A stretch of DNA of 64,000 nucleotides from Clostridiaceae bacterium 14S0207 (GTDB lineage Bacteria; Bacillota; Clostridia; Clostridiales; Clostridiaceae): positions 1,984,001-2,048,000 of the forward strand of contig CP026600.1 of the NCBI GenBank assembly GCA_003288255.1, read 5' to 3'. The notes below the pieces were generated by a model, which ran no database searches, was not told where the DNA came from, and worked only from the letters and a program-made list of their open reading frames with translations. Positions 25,711-33,613 of the stretch are shown in pieces. Every line of letters begins with the position of its first letter. The first letter of the stretch is position 1. Both the position numbers and the translations under genes were made by a program.

Positions 25711-27452
25711 TATATCGCCTCCTCTTCATCAACATTTTCTATAAAGTCTTTAAACTGTTCTTTATAGATTTCATAATACTTTCCTTGTTTCTTTATAAGT
25801 GTAGAATGATTACCACTTTCTATAATTTCACCATTTTCCATAAATAAAATTAAATCTGCATTTTTAACTGCTGAAATTCTATGAGCAATTATAAAAGTTG
25901 TGCAGCTCTTTTCTCGCTCATTTAAATTTTTTAGTAGCTGAAATTCAGTTTCCATATCTAACGCTGAAGTAGAATCATCTAAAATTAAAATAGGTGCTTT
26001 CTTTATTAATGCTCTTGCTATAGATAATCTTTGCTTTTGACCTCCTGACAACCCTATTCCTCTTTCCCCTACTACGGTATCATATCCTTTAGGTAAGTTA
26101 TTAACAAATTTCCCTGCACAAGCAAGTTTACTAGCATTTTTTAATTCTTCCTCTGATGCATTTTCTAACCCTAATTTTAAATTATTTTTTACCGAATCTG
26201 AAAATAAAAATACATCTTGTGGGACTATAGATATATTGTTTCTAAGGCTAAATAAATCATATTTTTTTACATCTATACCATCTACTAAAACCTCACCCTT
26301 TGAAACATCATAATTTCTACCTATTAAACTAATTAAAGAGCTTTTTCCTGATCCTGTAGTTCCCATAATTGCTATAGTCATACCTTTTTCAGCTTTAAAA
26401 TTAATATTTTTTAATACTTCTTCATTTTTGTATTTAAAAGAAACATTTTTAAATTCTATGTCTCCTTCTATATTTTCTTTAATTATTGCATTTTGACAAT
26501 TACTGATCTTAGGTTCTGTATCTAATATCTTAAAAACTTTCTTTGCAGATGCTTTAGTTTCGGCAAACATATTAGTAAGCCATCCTAAATTTTCCATAGA
26601 CCATAACATTCCCCAAATATATCCGTTAAAAGCCACTAATGCACCTAAAGTCATCTCACCCTTCAATACAAAATATCCCCCAAGTGAAATCATCACAATA
26701 AGAGATAAGTTTGTAAAAAAATCCATCAAAGGTAAATGATTTGCTAACACATTGGCTTGTTCCATATTAAGTTTATAATACTTTTTATTCATTTTTAAAA
26801 ATTTTAAAATCTCATGTTTTTCACGACTAAAAGCCTTAACAAGTCTAACTCCAGCAATATTTTCTTCTGCTGTTGTATTCATCTCGGCATTTTGATCACT
26901 AATCTTTTCGTATACTTCTCCTTCTTTTTTCTCCAAATTCATAGCTAAAAATCCTACTGGTATCATAGTAATTATACAGGCAACAGCTAACTTAGGACTC
27001 AACCAAAATAACGCTACTGCACCAAAAACAAAATGAATAAGATTTTCAAGCAACAAACGCAATCCAAAAGATAGAGATCTCCAGATGTTTTCTATATCTT
27101 CTGCTATTCTTGACATAAGTTCACCTGTATTTACCTTATCAAAATAGGCAAACTCTAGTTTTTCTATATGATTAAATAATTCTATTTTTATATCTTTATG
27201 AACTTTTACACTTAAAACATCAAATAAATATTCTTCTACATATCCAAAAATTCCTTTTAGAATAGTTATTGTTAAAATACTCAGTAATAAAGTTAATAAA
27301 AGTTTATGATTTCCACCTACAATAACCTTGTCTACTAAAATTTTAGAAACATATGGATTTATTAAATCTAATCCAATGCTTATTATCATCGCTAAAAATG
27401 GAAGTATAACTAAAACTTTATACTTTTGTACATATTTTAAAATCCTTTTCAA
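25710..27452 (-). CDS. Heterodimeric ABC exporter, subunit A (degenerate ATPase site)
   Basis: I start this gene at TTG 27452 (protein MKRILKYVQKYK, 580 residues) because AAAGGAGGG lies 7 bases upstream; the frame is open further 5-prime but runs through a terminator. It has the ABC permease domain, Walker A GTTGSGKSS, signature LSGGQ and Walker B LILDDSTSALD, where Asp replaces the catalytic Glu. It is translationally coupled to the next gene. The 450-nt leader with two small peptides and three terminators implies attenuation control, like the BmrB-controlled bmrCD exporter of Bacillus subtilis. Confidence 0.92.
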   Translation of the reverse strand: MKRILKYVQKYKVLVILPFLAMIISIGLDLINPYVSKILVDKVIVGGNHKLLLTLLLSILTITILKGIFGYVEEYLFDVLSVKVHKDIKIELFNHIEKLEFAYFDKVNTGELMSRIAEDIENIWRSLSFGLRLLLENLIHFVFGAVALFWLSPKLAVACIITMIPVGFLAMNLEKKEGEVYEKISDQNAEMNTTAEENIAGVRLVKAFSREKHEILKFLKMNKKYYKLNMEQANVLANHLPLMDFFTNLSLIVMISLGGYFVLKGEMTLGALVAFNGYIWGMLWSMENLGWLTNMFAETKASAKKVFKILDTEPKISNCQNAIIKENIEGDIEFKNVSFKYKNEEVLKNINFKAEKGMTIAIMGTTGSGKSSLISLIGRNYDVSKGEVLVDGIDVKKYDLFSLRNNISIVPQDVFLFSDSVKNNLKLGLENASEEELKNASKLACAGKFVNNLPKGYDTVVGERGIGLSGGQKQRLSIARALIKKAPILILDDSTSALDMETEFQLLKNLNEREKSCTTFIIAHRISAVKNADLILFMENGEIIESGNHSTLIKKQGKYYEIYKEQFKDFIENVDEEEAI

Positions 27453-27468
27453 TACAATTCCCTCCTTT

Positions 27469-27510
27469 TTAGAAAAAATAAAGATCATGGAAAATAATGC
27501 TCCATGACCT
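27469..27510 (-). terminator. Leader terminator 3 of the ABC exporter operon
   Basis: Stem AGGTCATGGA/TCCATGATCT followed by TTATTTTTTC on the minus strand, 17 bp before the start codon. Its 5-prime arm AGGTCATGG is repeated in terminator 1. Confidence 0.8.
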
Positions 27511-27514
27511 TTAT

Positions 27515-27547
27515 AAAAAAGAGATAACTGCATGCAAAGTATATCTC
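27515..27547 (-). terminator. Leader terminator 2 of the ABC exporter operon
   Basis: Stem GAGATA/TATCTC extended by ACT/AGT around GCATGC, followed by TTTTTT on the minus strand. Confidence 0.7.
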
Positions 27548-27553
27548 AATTAA

Positions 27554-27590
27554 AGATAAAAAGGCCATGAGCACATATAACCCATGACCT
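27554..27590 (-). terminator. Leader terminator 1 of the ABC exporter operon
   Basis: Stem AGGTCATG/CATGGCCT with an 11-to-13-base loop, followed by TTTTTATC on the minus strand. Confidence 0.7.
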
Positions 27591-27600
27591 GTATATTTTC

Positions 27601-27635
27601 ATTTCAAATTATTTATAGCTATAAAACATTGAAAT
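27601..27635 (-). promoter_or_regulatory. Hairpin between leader peptide 2 and the terminators
   Basis: Long imperfect hairpin (ATTTCAA/TTGAAAT ends, centre TTATAGCTATAA) with no T-run, directly after the peptide 2 stop codon. It is a candidate pause or antiterminator element. Confidence 0.5.
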
Positions 27636-27734
27636 TTACATAATAAGTCCTTGTTTAGAGATAGGGCTATACATTTTTAAATTACTATTTAAGTTTTCAA
27701 TTAATCTTAAATTACAATTAAACATCTTTAACAT
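27636..27734 (-). CDS. Leader peptide 2 (32 residues)
   Basis: The frame MLKMFNCNLRLIENLNSNLK... ends KQGLIM. AAGGAGG lies 9 bases before the ATG, an ideal ribosome site. Together with its position between a promoter and three tandem terminators, this argues for a regulatory leader peptide whose translation status controls read-through into the exporter genes. A minimal overlapping frame (ATG at 27739) is too close to the ribosome site to be preferred. Confidence 0.7.
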   Translation of the reverse strand: MLKMFNCNLRLIENLNSNLKMYSPISKQGLIM

Positions 27735-27754
27735 AACATCCTACCTCCTTAAAC

Positions 27755-27862
27755 TTATTTTAGTATTAGTGATAAATTAATTTTATTCTCAGAGATAGAA
27801 CTATTATGATTTACTTCTCTATTAAATTTAACATTTAAAATAACATTAATTAAATTATTCAT
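27755..27862 (-). CDS. Leader peptide 1 (35 residues)
   Basis: The frame MNNLINVILNVKFN... ends NLSLILK and has AAGGAGG 8 bases before its ATG. It lies 38 nt after the predicted transcription start and 20 bp before leader peptide 2. The two peptides share a loose motif (S-[SP]-I-S) in the second half. It is rich in Asn and Ile. It is probably an attenuator peptide rather than a functional protein. Confidence 0.65.
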   Translation of the reverse strand: MNNLINVILNVKFNREVNHNSSISENKINLSLILK

Positions 27863-27906
27863 AGTTACTACCTCCTTAAAATGGTTTGGATAAATTCCAT
27901 AAATTA

Positions 27907-27935
27907 AGTATAATCCCATTGTTTTTTAAAGTCAA
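27907..27935 (-). promoter_or_regulatory. Sigma-A promoter of the leader/ABC exporter operon
   Basis: Minus-strand TTGACT (27930-27935), 17-bp spacer, TATACT (27907-27912), a near-consensus promoter. The transcript would start near 27900. Confidence 0.85.
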
Positions 27936-27998
27936 TATATTTTTTGAATATTTTAAAAATTAATTAAAGAAATTTTTTTTATTCAAAATATGTTTTTT

Positions 27999-28040
27999 AT
28001 AAAAATAACGCTATAAATAATTTTGAATTATCTATAGCAT
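27999..28040 (-). terminator. Terminator of the Xaa-Pro aminopeptidase gene
   Basis: Stem GCTATA-G-ATAATT/AATTAT-T-TATAGC with a 3-base loop, then GTTATTTTTAT on the minus strand. Confidence 0.7.
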
Positions 28041-28094
28041 TTATTGTGTGTATATATAATTATTAATTAAGATTTTATTATTTTTTATTTATTA

Positions 28095-29351
28095 TTAATG
28101 ACATTTCTTTTGTTCAGCCATGAAATTTTCTACATCATCGGCTTCTTTTATAACATCTTTAGCTAAGTTTATACAACCATCTTCGGTTACTAATAGATCA
28201 TCTTCTATTCTTACACCTATATTTTCTTCCGGAATGTAAAGTCCTGGTTCATTAGTTATTATCATTCCTGGTTCTAATTTTGCATTATAATCTCCAATAT
28301 CATGTGTGTCTAATCCTAAATAATGTCCTATTGAATGGAAATAATACTTAGATAGCTCGCTATCTTCTTTAATTATTCCTAATCCCTTACAAGCATTTGC
28401 AAGTTCTTTTCTAGCAACATTTTCAATATCATTCCAAGTTGCACCTGGTTTAACTGCAGCCTCTACAGCCTTTTGAGCAGCTAATACTCCATTGTATACT
28501 TCTTTTTGTCTTGAAGTAAATTTACCATTAACAGGGAAAGTACGTGAAAGATCTCCATTATATAATTGATATTGAGCGCCTAAGTCAAGTAATACTACAT
28601 CACCATCATTTGCCCTACAAGTATTAGCATCATAATGAAGAACTGTACTATTATGTCCTGCTGCAACTATATTATTAAATGCTCTAAACTTAGATCCATT
28701 TTTAACCAATGAGTATTCAAAATAAGCTTCTATTTCATATTCCATCATACCTGGTTTTGCATGAGCCCACATATTGTATATACCTTCTTTAGTGATCTCA
28801 ATTGCTCTTTTGGTTATAGCTATTTCTTCCTCACTTTTTACTGCTCTTAATCTACCTATTTCATCCCCTATATGATGAAGCTTAAGATATGGATATCTTC
28901 TCAAAATTTCAGATGCAAAATCTTGAGTTTTAGTTATTCTTATGCCAAATTCTTGTCTTTCTAAATCTAGATATAAATTTTCTGCTCCTACTCTTGAAAT
29001 AATCCTTCCAAAGTTATCTTCAAATTGATCTAGATATTCAACATTTTCCATTCCAGTTAACTCTTGAGCTTCCTCAACAGTTAGTCTTTCTCCATACCAC
29101 CTTGCCATTACTGGATCTTGTCTTTCAATAAATAATTTTTCTGTTATACTATTTCCTTGTTTAAATAACATATATACAGCATTTTCCCTTGGGTATCCTG
29201 TAATATAATAAAAATTTCTATTTTGTACAAAAGGATATTTATAATCTGCTGATTTGTATGGTGCGTCTTCTTGGAAAAGAACTACAAAAGAATTGTCTTG
29301 TATTTTTTCTAGTAGTTTTTTTCTATTTCTTTGAAAAAATTCTTTATTCAT
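28095..29351 (-). CDS. pepP: Xaa-Pro aminopeptidase (M24B, aminopeptidase P)
   Basis: I choose the ATG at 29351 (MNKEFFQRNRKKLLEK, 418 residues), which has a GGGGGG-rich ribosome site; the longer open frame adds an atypical N-terminus. The protein has the creatinase-like N-terminal domain and the pita-bread metal domain with the di-manganese ligands in LLDLGAQYQLYNGDLSRTFP (Asp, Asp), HSIGHYLGLDTHD (His), and TNEPGLYIPE and GVRIEDDLLVTEDG (Glu, Glu). It removes N-terminal residues from X-Pro peptides in the cytoplasm. It is monocistronic. Confidence 0.95.
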   Translation of the reverse strand: MNKEFFQRNRKKLLEKIQDNSFVVLFQEDAPYKSADYKYPFVQNRNFYYITGYPRENAVYMLFKQGNSITEKLFIERQDPVMARWYGERLTVEEAQELTGMENVEYLDQFEDNFGRIISRVGAENLYLDLERQEFGIRITKTQDFASEILRRYPYLKLHHIGDEIGRLRAVKSEEEIAITKRAIEITKEGIYNMWAHAKPGMMEYEIEAYFEYSLVKNGSKFRAFNNIVAAGHNSTVLHYDANTCRANDGDVVLLDLGAQYQLYNGDLSRTFPVNGKFTSRQKEVYNGVLAAQKAVEAAVKPGATWNDIENVARKELANACKGLGIIKEDSELSKYYFHSIGHYLGLDTHDIGDYNAKLEPGMIITNEPGLYIPEENIGVRIEDDLLVTEDGCINLAKDVIKEADDVENFMAEQKKCH

Positions 29352-30017
29352 GACTATTCCCCCCCATAAATGAATTTGCTTATATCTATAAGTTACCACC
29401 TAGGGAACTTTTTTTCAATGAAAAATACAGTATTTATTATAAATTTAACTGTAAATTCAAAATTTTTAAACTTGTAATTATGCTAATTAATAGACATAAA
29501 TATATTGTTTTCTATATATAACTTTTTTCTAAATGAAAATAGATAACCCTTTCGAATTATCTATTTTCTTTAAAACTTTATAATATAATTATATTATAAG
29601 TTAGGATTTACTAAAGAATCTTAATACGTTTAATTAAACCCTTTAATTTGTACTTCTCTAACCCTAAAGATATATCTTTATTATGAAAGCTATGATATAT
29701 TATTATCTCTATTTTTGTTATATTTTTAACTTATTTTTTATACTTATTTGTTATATTTCTCTTTTATAATTAAATTATATAACTGTAATTACAAAATTTC
29801 AAGTTATTTTCTTAATTTTCAGAATATTAGTTTCCAACCTATACTTCTTTGTGTATTTTTTAACTAATTTAACTTATAAAATTTATCTTTACTCTTTCCC
29901 TTAATCTAAATTTTATGAATACTTTATAAGCTCTTTCTATGCGTTAAATTTTAAATTATAATAATAATAATAATAATATTAATGTAAATTTTATTTTAAT
30001 TTTTAGGTGGTGAATTT
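29352..30017. other. Long AT-rich intergenic region
   Basis: I find no gene in these 666 bp between divergent genes. A perfect-armed hairpin (GAAAATAGATA/TATCTATTTTC, about 29535-29568) has no nearby gene to terminate, and a TAA/ATA microsatellite lies at about 29957-29977. The hairpin could end a small unannotated RNA. Confidence 0.5.
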
Positions 30018-30779
30018 ATGGTTACTCTTATATTATTATGTATTGCTGGTTTTGTAGCTGCCTTTATTGATGCTATAGCTGGTGGTGGTGGGTTAATAAG
30101 TGTCCCTGCTTTTCTAATGGCTGGTATACCTCCACATCTTACTTTAGGTACAAATAAATTTTGTGCAACTTCCGGTTCTATTACCAGCGTTATAAAATTT
30201 GCTAAAAGTGGGAAAATTAATTTTAAGCTTTTAAAATCTTTGCTACCCTTTACATTTTTAGGTTCCATATTAGGTGTAATTGTAGTAGGCTTTATACCCG
30301 CAGATTCCTTATCTGGAATCGTACTTATCTTGGTTTTATTTATTGGCATATATACTATTTTTTCTAAGGACTTAGGGGTAGAAGAAAAAAAAGTTATTAT
30401 AACAAAAAAAATAATTCTTATAGGTATGTTATTTGCTTTTAGTTTAGGATTTTATGATGGATTTTTCGGTCCGGGCACTGGATCATTTTTAATCTTTGGA
30501 TTGATTGGAATTTTTGGACAGGATTTTACTAAGGCCACTGCAAATGCAAAGTTATTAAATGTTACAAGTAATATTTCTGCTTTAATTATGTTTGCAATAA
30601 AAGGACAAATTATTTATAAAATTGCTATTCCTGTAGCAATTTGTATGGCTTTAGGTGCTAGAGTGGGCACTAGAATTGCCATAGATAATGGACCTAAACT
30701 TATAAAACCTATCTTTATAATAATGTCCCTTGCAGTAGCTATAAAACTTATATATCCTTACTTAATAAAATTATTGTAG
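30018..30779 (+). CDS. TSUP (TauE/SafE) family anion exporter
   Basis: The 253-residue membrane protein has about eight hydrophobic helices in two repeated halves. The first opens with FVAAFIDAIAGGGGLISVPAFL, the hallmark of TauE/SafE permeases, and the second contains GFYDGFFGPGTGSF. These proteins move sulfite, sulfonates or other sulfur-containing anions. It is convergent with a SoxB/UshA-like phosphoesterase gene, which is followed upstream by a DsrE pseudogene; that grouping supports a sulfur role. GGTGG precedes the ATG. Confidence 0.9.
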   Translation: MVTLILLCIAGFVAAFIDAIAGGGGLISVPAFLMAGIPPHLTLGTNKFCATSGSITSVIKFAKSGKINFKLLKSLLPFTFLGSILGVIVVGFIPADSLSGIVLILVLFIGIYTIFSKDLGVEEKKVIITKKIILIGMLFAFSLGFYDGFFGPGTGSFLIFGLIGIFGQDFTKATANAKLLNVTSNISALIMFAIKGQIIYKIAIPVAICMALGARVGTRIAIDNGPKLIKPIFIIMSLAVAIKLIYPYLIKLL

Positions 30780-30781
30780 AA

Positions 30782-30819
30782 AAAAGAGTGATCATAGTTT
30801 TTTAAGATCACTCTTTTTC
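30782..30819. terminator. Bidirectional terminator
   Basis: Perfect stem AAAGAGTGATC/GATCACTCTTT between convergent genes, with A and T runs on both sides. Confidence 0.8.
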
Positions 30820-30834
30820 TTATATTTTTCTATA

Positions 30835-32280
30835 TTATATAAGAACAAAAGTATTTAAATATTCTTCACATATTTCTCCTTTATAGTTTAAATAACATTT
30901 CATAGCATCTATAGCCGTAATATTTAATTGTTCTCTATTTTCACCTAAATATTTTGGAACAGCTTGTTCTGTTATATAACTTACATTATAGGTTTTCTGA
31001 GCATCTAATTCCTCATTTTCTATAAATAATTTTTGTATTCTATGCATCTTAGGATTTTCTATTTTTACATATGCCTTTATTCCAATAGCCCTTTGTACAT
31101 ATCCACCGGTTTGACCAAAAGGATTTATGTTATAAGTTTTATTAAGCTTTATTTCTAATAATTCTAAAATTTCATATCCTTTCATTTGAACATTAATTAT
31201 CTTAGGATTCATAGGCACTATATTGTATAAATCATTTAATGTTATTTTCCCTGGTGCAATTGGAGCTCCATATCTCCATCCATGCGAGAAACAAATTTTA
31301 TTTCCTGTAGCATGAGATATTGATTTTAAAAGGAAATTATCCATAGTTGATTCTAAAGCTAAATGTCTACTTAATAAAGTTTTTGTTTCTCCAACAATGT
31401 TATTTAATTCTTCTTCATAAGGTTCAAAAATCTGTGTTACTATATTTTCTATTTCTTTATTCTTCTCAACTTTATCATTTACAGTAATAAGTTCGTGTTT
31501 AAAATCTACAACTTTGCCATTTATTATTTCTAAATCTAACCTTCCAAGAAATGAACCATGGCATCCTGACTGAATAAGTATACTATTTCCTATTCTTATA
31601 GGAGAATTTAGTCTATTATGGGTATGCCCACTAATGCATACATCTACTCCCTCTACAGTCTGTAGAATTTTATAATCTGTTGGCATTCCTAAATGAGATA
31701 ATAATATAATGAAATCTACTTTTTCTTTGTTTCTAAGTTCTGATACAATTTTAGGAAGTTCCTCATATTCGGGAGACATATAAATTCCTTGACTAAACTT
31801 TTTAGGAAATCCTTGAACCACATGTTCACATGCCATTCCTATAATTCCTATTTTTAAACCGTTAATATTCTTTATACAATAAGGATCAAAAAGACGTTTA
31901 TTTTTATCATAAACATACGTATTAGCTGATAATACAGGATAATTTAACCTATTAGCTAATTCCCTTAAATGAGAAGGTGTATATGCAAAATCCCAATGTG
32001 CAGTCATTGCATCTATTCCCATGGCATTTAAAACTGGAATAATTGCATTTCCCTGAGTTTGTGTTGTAATAAATGTTCCATGAAAAGTATCTCCACAATC
32101 TAAAAAAAGTGTATTAGGACTTTCTTTTTTTATACCATCTATTATAGTTTTAATTCTAGAATATCCACCAGCTTCTTTAACCTTAATTCCTTTAGCTTCA
32201 AAAAAAACTTCTTTGTGTGGCAATATATGACCATGTGCATCATTTAATTGAACAATTGTAAGTTTTGTTGATTCCTTCAT
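30835..32280 (-). CDS. Metallophosphoesterase/5-prime-nucleotidase family protein (SoxB/UshA/YfkN type)
   Basis: I start at ATG 32280, where AAGGAG lies 7 bases upstream, giving 481 residues; the frame upstream belongs to another gene. The N-terminal metallophosphoesterase domain has QLNDAHGHI, LDCGDTFHG and SGHTHNRL metal-binding motifs. The usual GNHD is replaced by TAHWDFAY, as in SoxB-type members with HWEF. A C-terminal 5-nucleotidase domain follows (GGYVQRAIGI). No signal peptide is present, unlike most secreted 5-nucleotidases. With a TSUP permease and a DsrE gene adjacent, a sulfur-linked hydrolase is at least as likely as a nucleotidase. Confidence 0.82.
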   Translation of the reverse strand: MKESTKLTIVQLNDAHGHILPHKEVFFEAKGIKVKEAGGYSRIKTIIDGIKKESPNTLFLDCGDTFHGTFITTQTQGNAIIPVLNAMGIDAMTAHWDFAYTPSHLRELANRLNYPVLSANTYVYDKNKRLFDPYCIKNINGLKIGIIGMACEHVVQGFPKKFSQGIYMSPEYEELPKIVSELRNKEKVDFIILLSHLGMPTDYKILQTVEGVDVCISGHTHNRLNSPIRIGNSILIQSGCHGSFLGRLDLEIINGKVVDFKHELITVNDKVEKNKEIENIVTQIFEPYEEELNNIVGETKTLLSRHLALESTMDNFLLKSISHATGNKICFSHGWRYGAPIAPGKITLNDLYNIVPMNPKIINVQMKGYEILELLEIKLNKTYNINPFGQTGGYVQRAIGIKAYVKIENPKMHRIQKLFIENEELDAQKTYNVSYITEQAVPKYLGENREQLNITAIDAMKCYLNYKGEICEEYLNTFVLI

Positions 32281-32290
32281 TTTTATCTCC

Positions 32291-32641
32291 TTAAGCTTTA
32301 ATATAACAGTATCCTTCATTTTCTTTATTTGCAACTTCTACAACACCACTTGGAACTATTTGTACAAAGGCACATAATTCTTCTTGTTGAATAATGAATT
32401 TAGTTAATGCCTTTTTGCACGCAGCAAATTTAACATTTCTTTTTATCAACTCATCCATTTGCATATATAACTTAGTGTTAATTGCTATTTATTCTTTTAA
32501 ATTAACTACCGCTATAGAATTTGCTAAAATTTCTATTTCAAAATTTTCCCCTGACTTCTCACCTTCATCTAACATATTTTTAGCATTTTCCATAATTAAC
32601 TTCCACTTACTTGCATTATCTATATGATATAAAACTTTCAT
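32291..32641 (-). pseudogene. DsrE/DsrF-like sulfur relay protein with in-frame TAA
   Basis: A 117-codon frame begins MKVLYHIDNASKWKLIMENA and ends 10 bp before the phosphoesterase start. It is interrupted once by TAA at 32489-32491, after ILANSIAVVNLKE. Both halves fit one DsrE-like alpha/beta fold, and the second half retains the usual FAACKKAL cysteine region. DsrE proteins carry persulfide sulfur in relay pathways. The nonsense codon would leave only the first 50 residues, so the gene is probably dead unless the base is an error. Confidence 0.75.
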
Positions 32642-32765
32642 AAATATTTTCCTCCTAAGTCTACTTAAAAATAATATTCTTTAAACTTAGTTTAATCTAT
32701 TTTAAAAAACTTATACTTTGGGCATTTTATTATGCTATAATTTAATATACTTTAAAAATATTATA

Positions 32766-32815
32766 TGAAGTGTTTCCTTGCCAAACCACTTCTTAAAATA
32801 ATAAAACAAGGAGGA
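32766..32815 (+). promoter_or_regulatory. preQ1-I riboswitch, translational, overlapping the Shine-Dalgarno site
   Basis: P1 pairs GAAGTG (32767-32772) with CACTTC (32787-32792). The loop TCCTTG (32775-32780) is complementary to CAAGGA (32807-32812) at the end of an A-rich tail, forming the class I pseudoknot. CAAGGAGG is also the ribosome binding site of the radical SAM gene (ATG at 32824). Ligand binding should therefore hide the ribosome site. No terminator is present. Confidence 0.88.
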
Positions 32816-32823
32816 ATTTAATT

Positions 32824-33519
32824 ATGATACGTTATAATTCTATTCATGGCAAAAATAATAGAGAAATTGTTCTTTTAAAGGCTTCACCATGTATTTGGGG
32901 AAAATGTTCTTTTTGTGATTATATTCATGATAATTCAAAGGATACTAAAGCAAATATTCAATTTAATAAAGATGTTTTAAATAATGTTACAGGGGAATTC
33001 AAAGTATTAGAAGTTATTAACTCAGGCAGTTGTTTTGAAATACCTAGAGAAACTTTAGAAGATATTAGATCTGTAATTCAAAATAAGGGTATTAAAAAAT
33101 TATTTTTAGAAAGTCATTGGATTTATAGAAACAGACTTCAAGAAATGAGAGATTTCTTTGGTATACCAATAATCTTTAAATGTGGAATAGAAACCTTTGA
33201 TAATGATTTTAGAAACAAATTTTTAAATAAGGGTGCTATTTTTAACCATCCTTCTGAAGTTGCCAAATATTTTAAATCTATATGCCTTCTAGTTGGTATT
33301 AAAGGCCAAACTAAAGAAATGTTAAAAAAAGATATGGAATATCTTTTAAAATACTTTGATTATGGGTGTATAAACATATATATTGAAAATTCCACGCCCT
33401 TAAAAAGAGATAGAGAATTAATTAAATGGTTTAAAGAAAATTACTCTTTTTTAGATAAAAAAGAAAATATTGAAGTTCTTTGGAACAATACTGATTTTGG
33501 TGTAGGTGCAGATGAATAA
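32824..33519 (+). CDS. queL: Radical SAM enzyme, probable queuine lyase QueL
   Basis: The 231-residue protein has the N-terminal cluster motif CIWGKCSFCDY (cysteines spaced 4 and 2 rather than the common 3 and 2), followed by a partial TIM barrel (LEVINSGSCFE, LFLESHW, IIFKCGIETFD, LLVGIKGQTKE). It is short for a radical SAM enzyme but complete in layout. Its preQ1-I riboswitch ties it to queuosine metabolism, and the same window has a riboswitch-linked nucleoside hydrolase and ECF importer. In Clostridioides difficile these steps are importer, QueK and QueL, the last releasing preQ1 from queuine. The name rests on that context and on family resemblance from memory. Confidence 0.75.
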   Translation: MIRYNSIHGKNNREIVLLKASPCIWGKCSFCDYIHDNSKDTKANIQFNKDVLNNVTGEFKVLEVINSGSCFEIPRETLEDIRSVIQNKGIKKLFLESHWIYRNRLQEMRDFFGIPIIFKCGIETFDNDFRNKFLNKGAIFNHPSEVAKYFKSICLLVGIKGQTKEMLKKDMEYLLKYFDYGCINIYIENSTPLKRDRELIKWFKENYSFLDKKENIEVLWNNTDFGVGADE

Positions 33520-33560
33520 TCTACTCTTTATTTAAAAACTATAAAAAAGTTTTTTAAATA

Positions 33561-33600
33561 AAAAAGTGACAAACTTAAAAGATGGTTTGTCACTTTTTTA
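33561..33600. terminator. Bidirectional terminator
   Basis: Stem AAAAAGTGACAAAC/GTTTGTCACTTTTT between the radical SAM gene and the sigma operon, with T-runs both ways. Confidence 0.8.
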
Positions 33601-33613
33601 TTCTAAAATCTAT

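Noticed and set aside
32394-32627. 77-codon plus-strand frame
   Set aside because: It is the antisense of the DsrE-like pseudogene, whose minus-strand frame has clear protein similarity.
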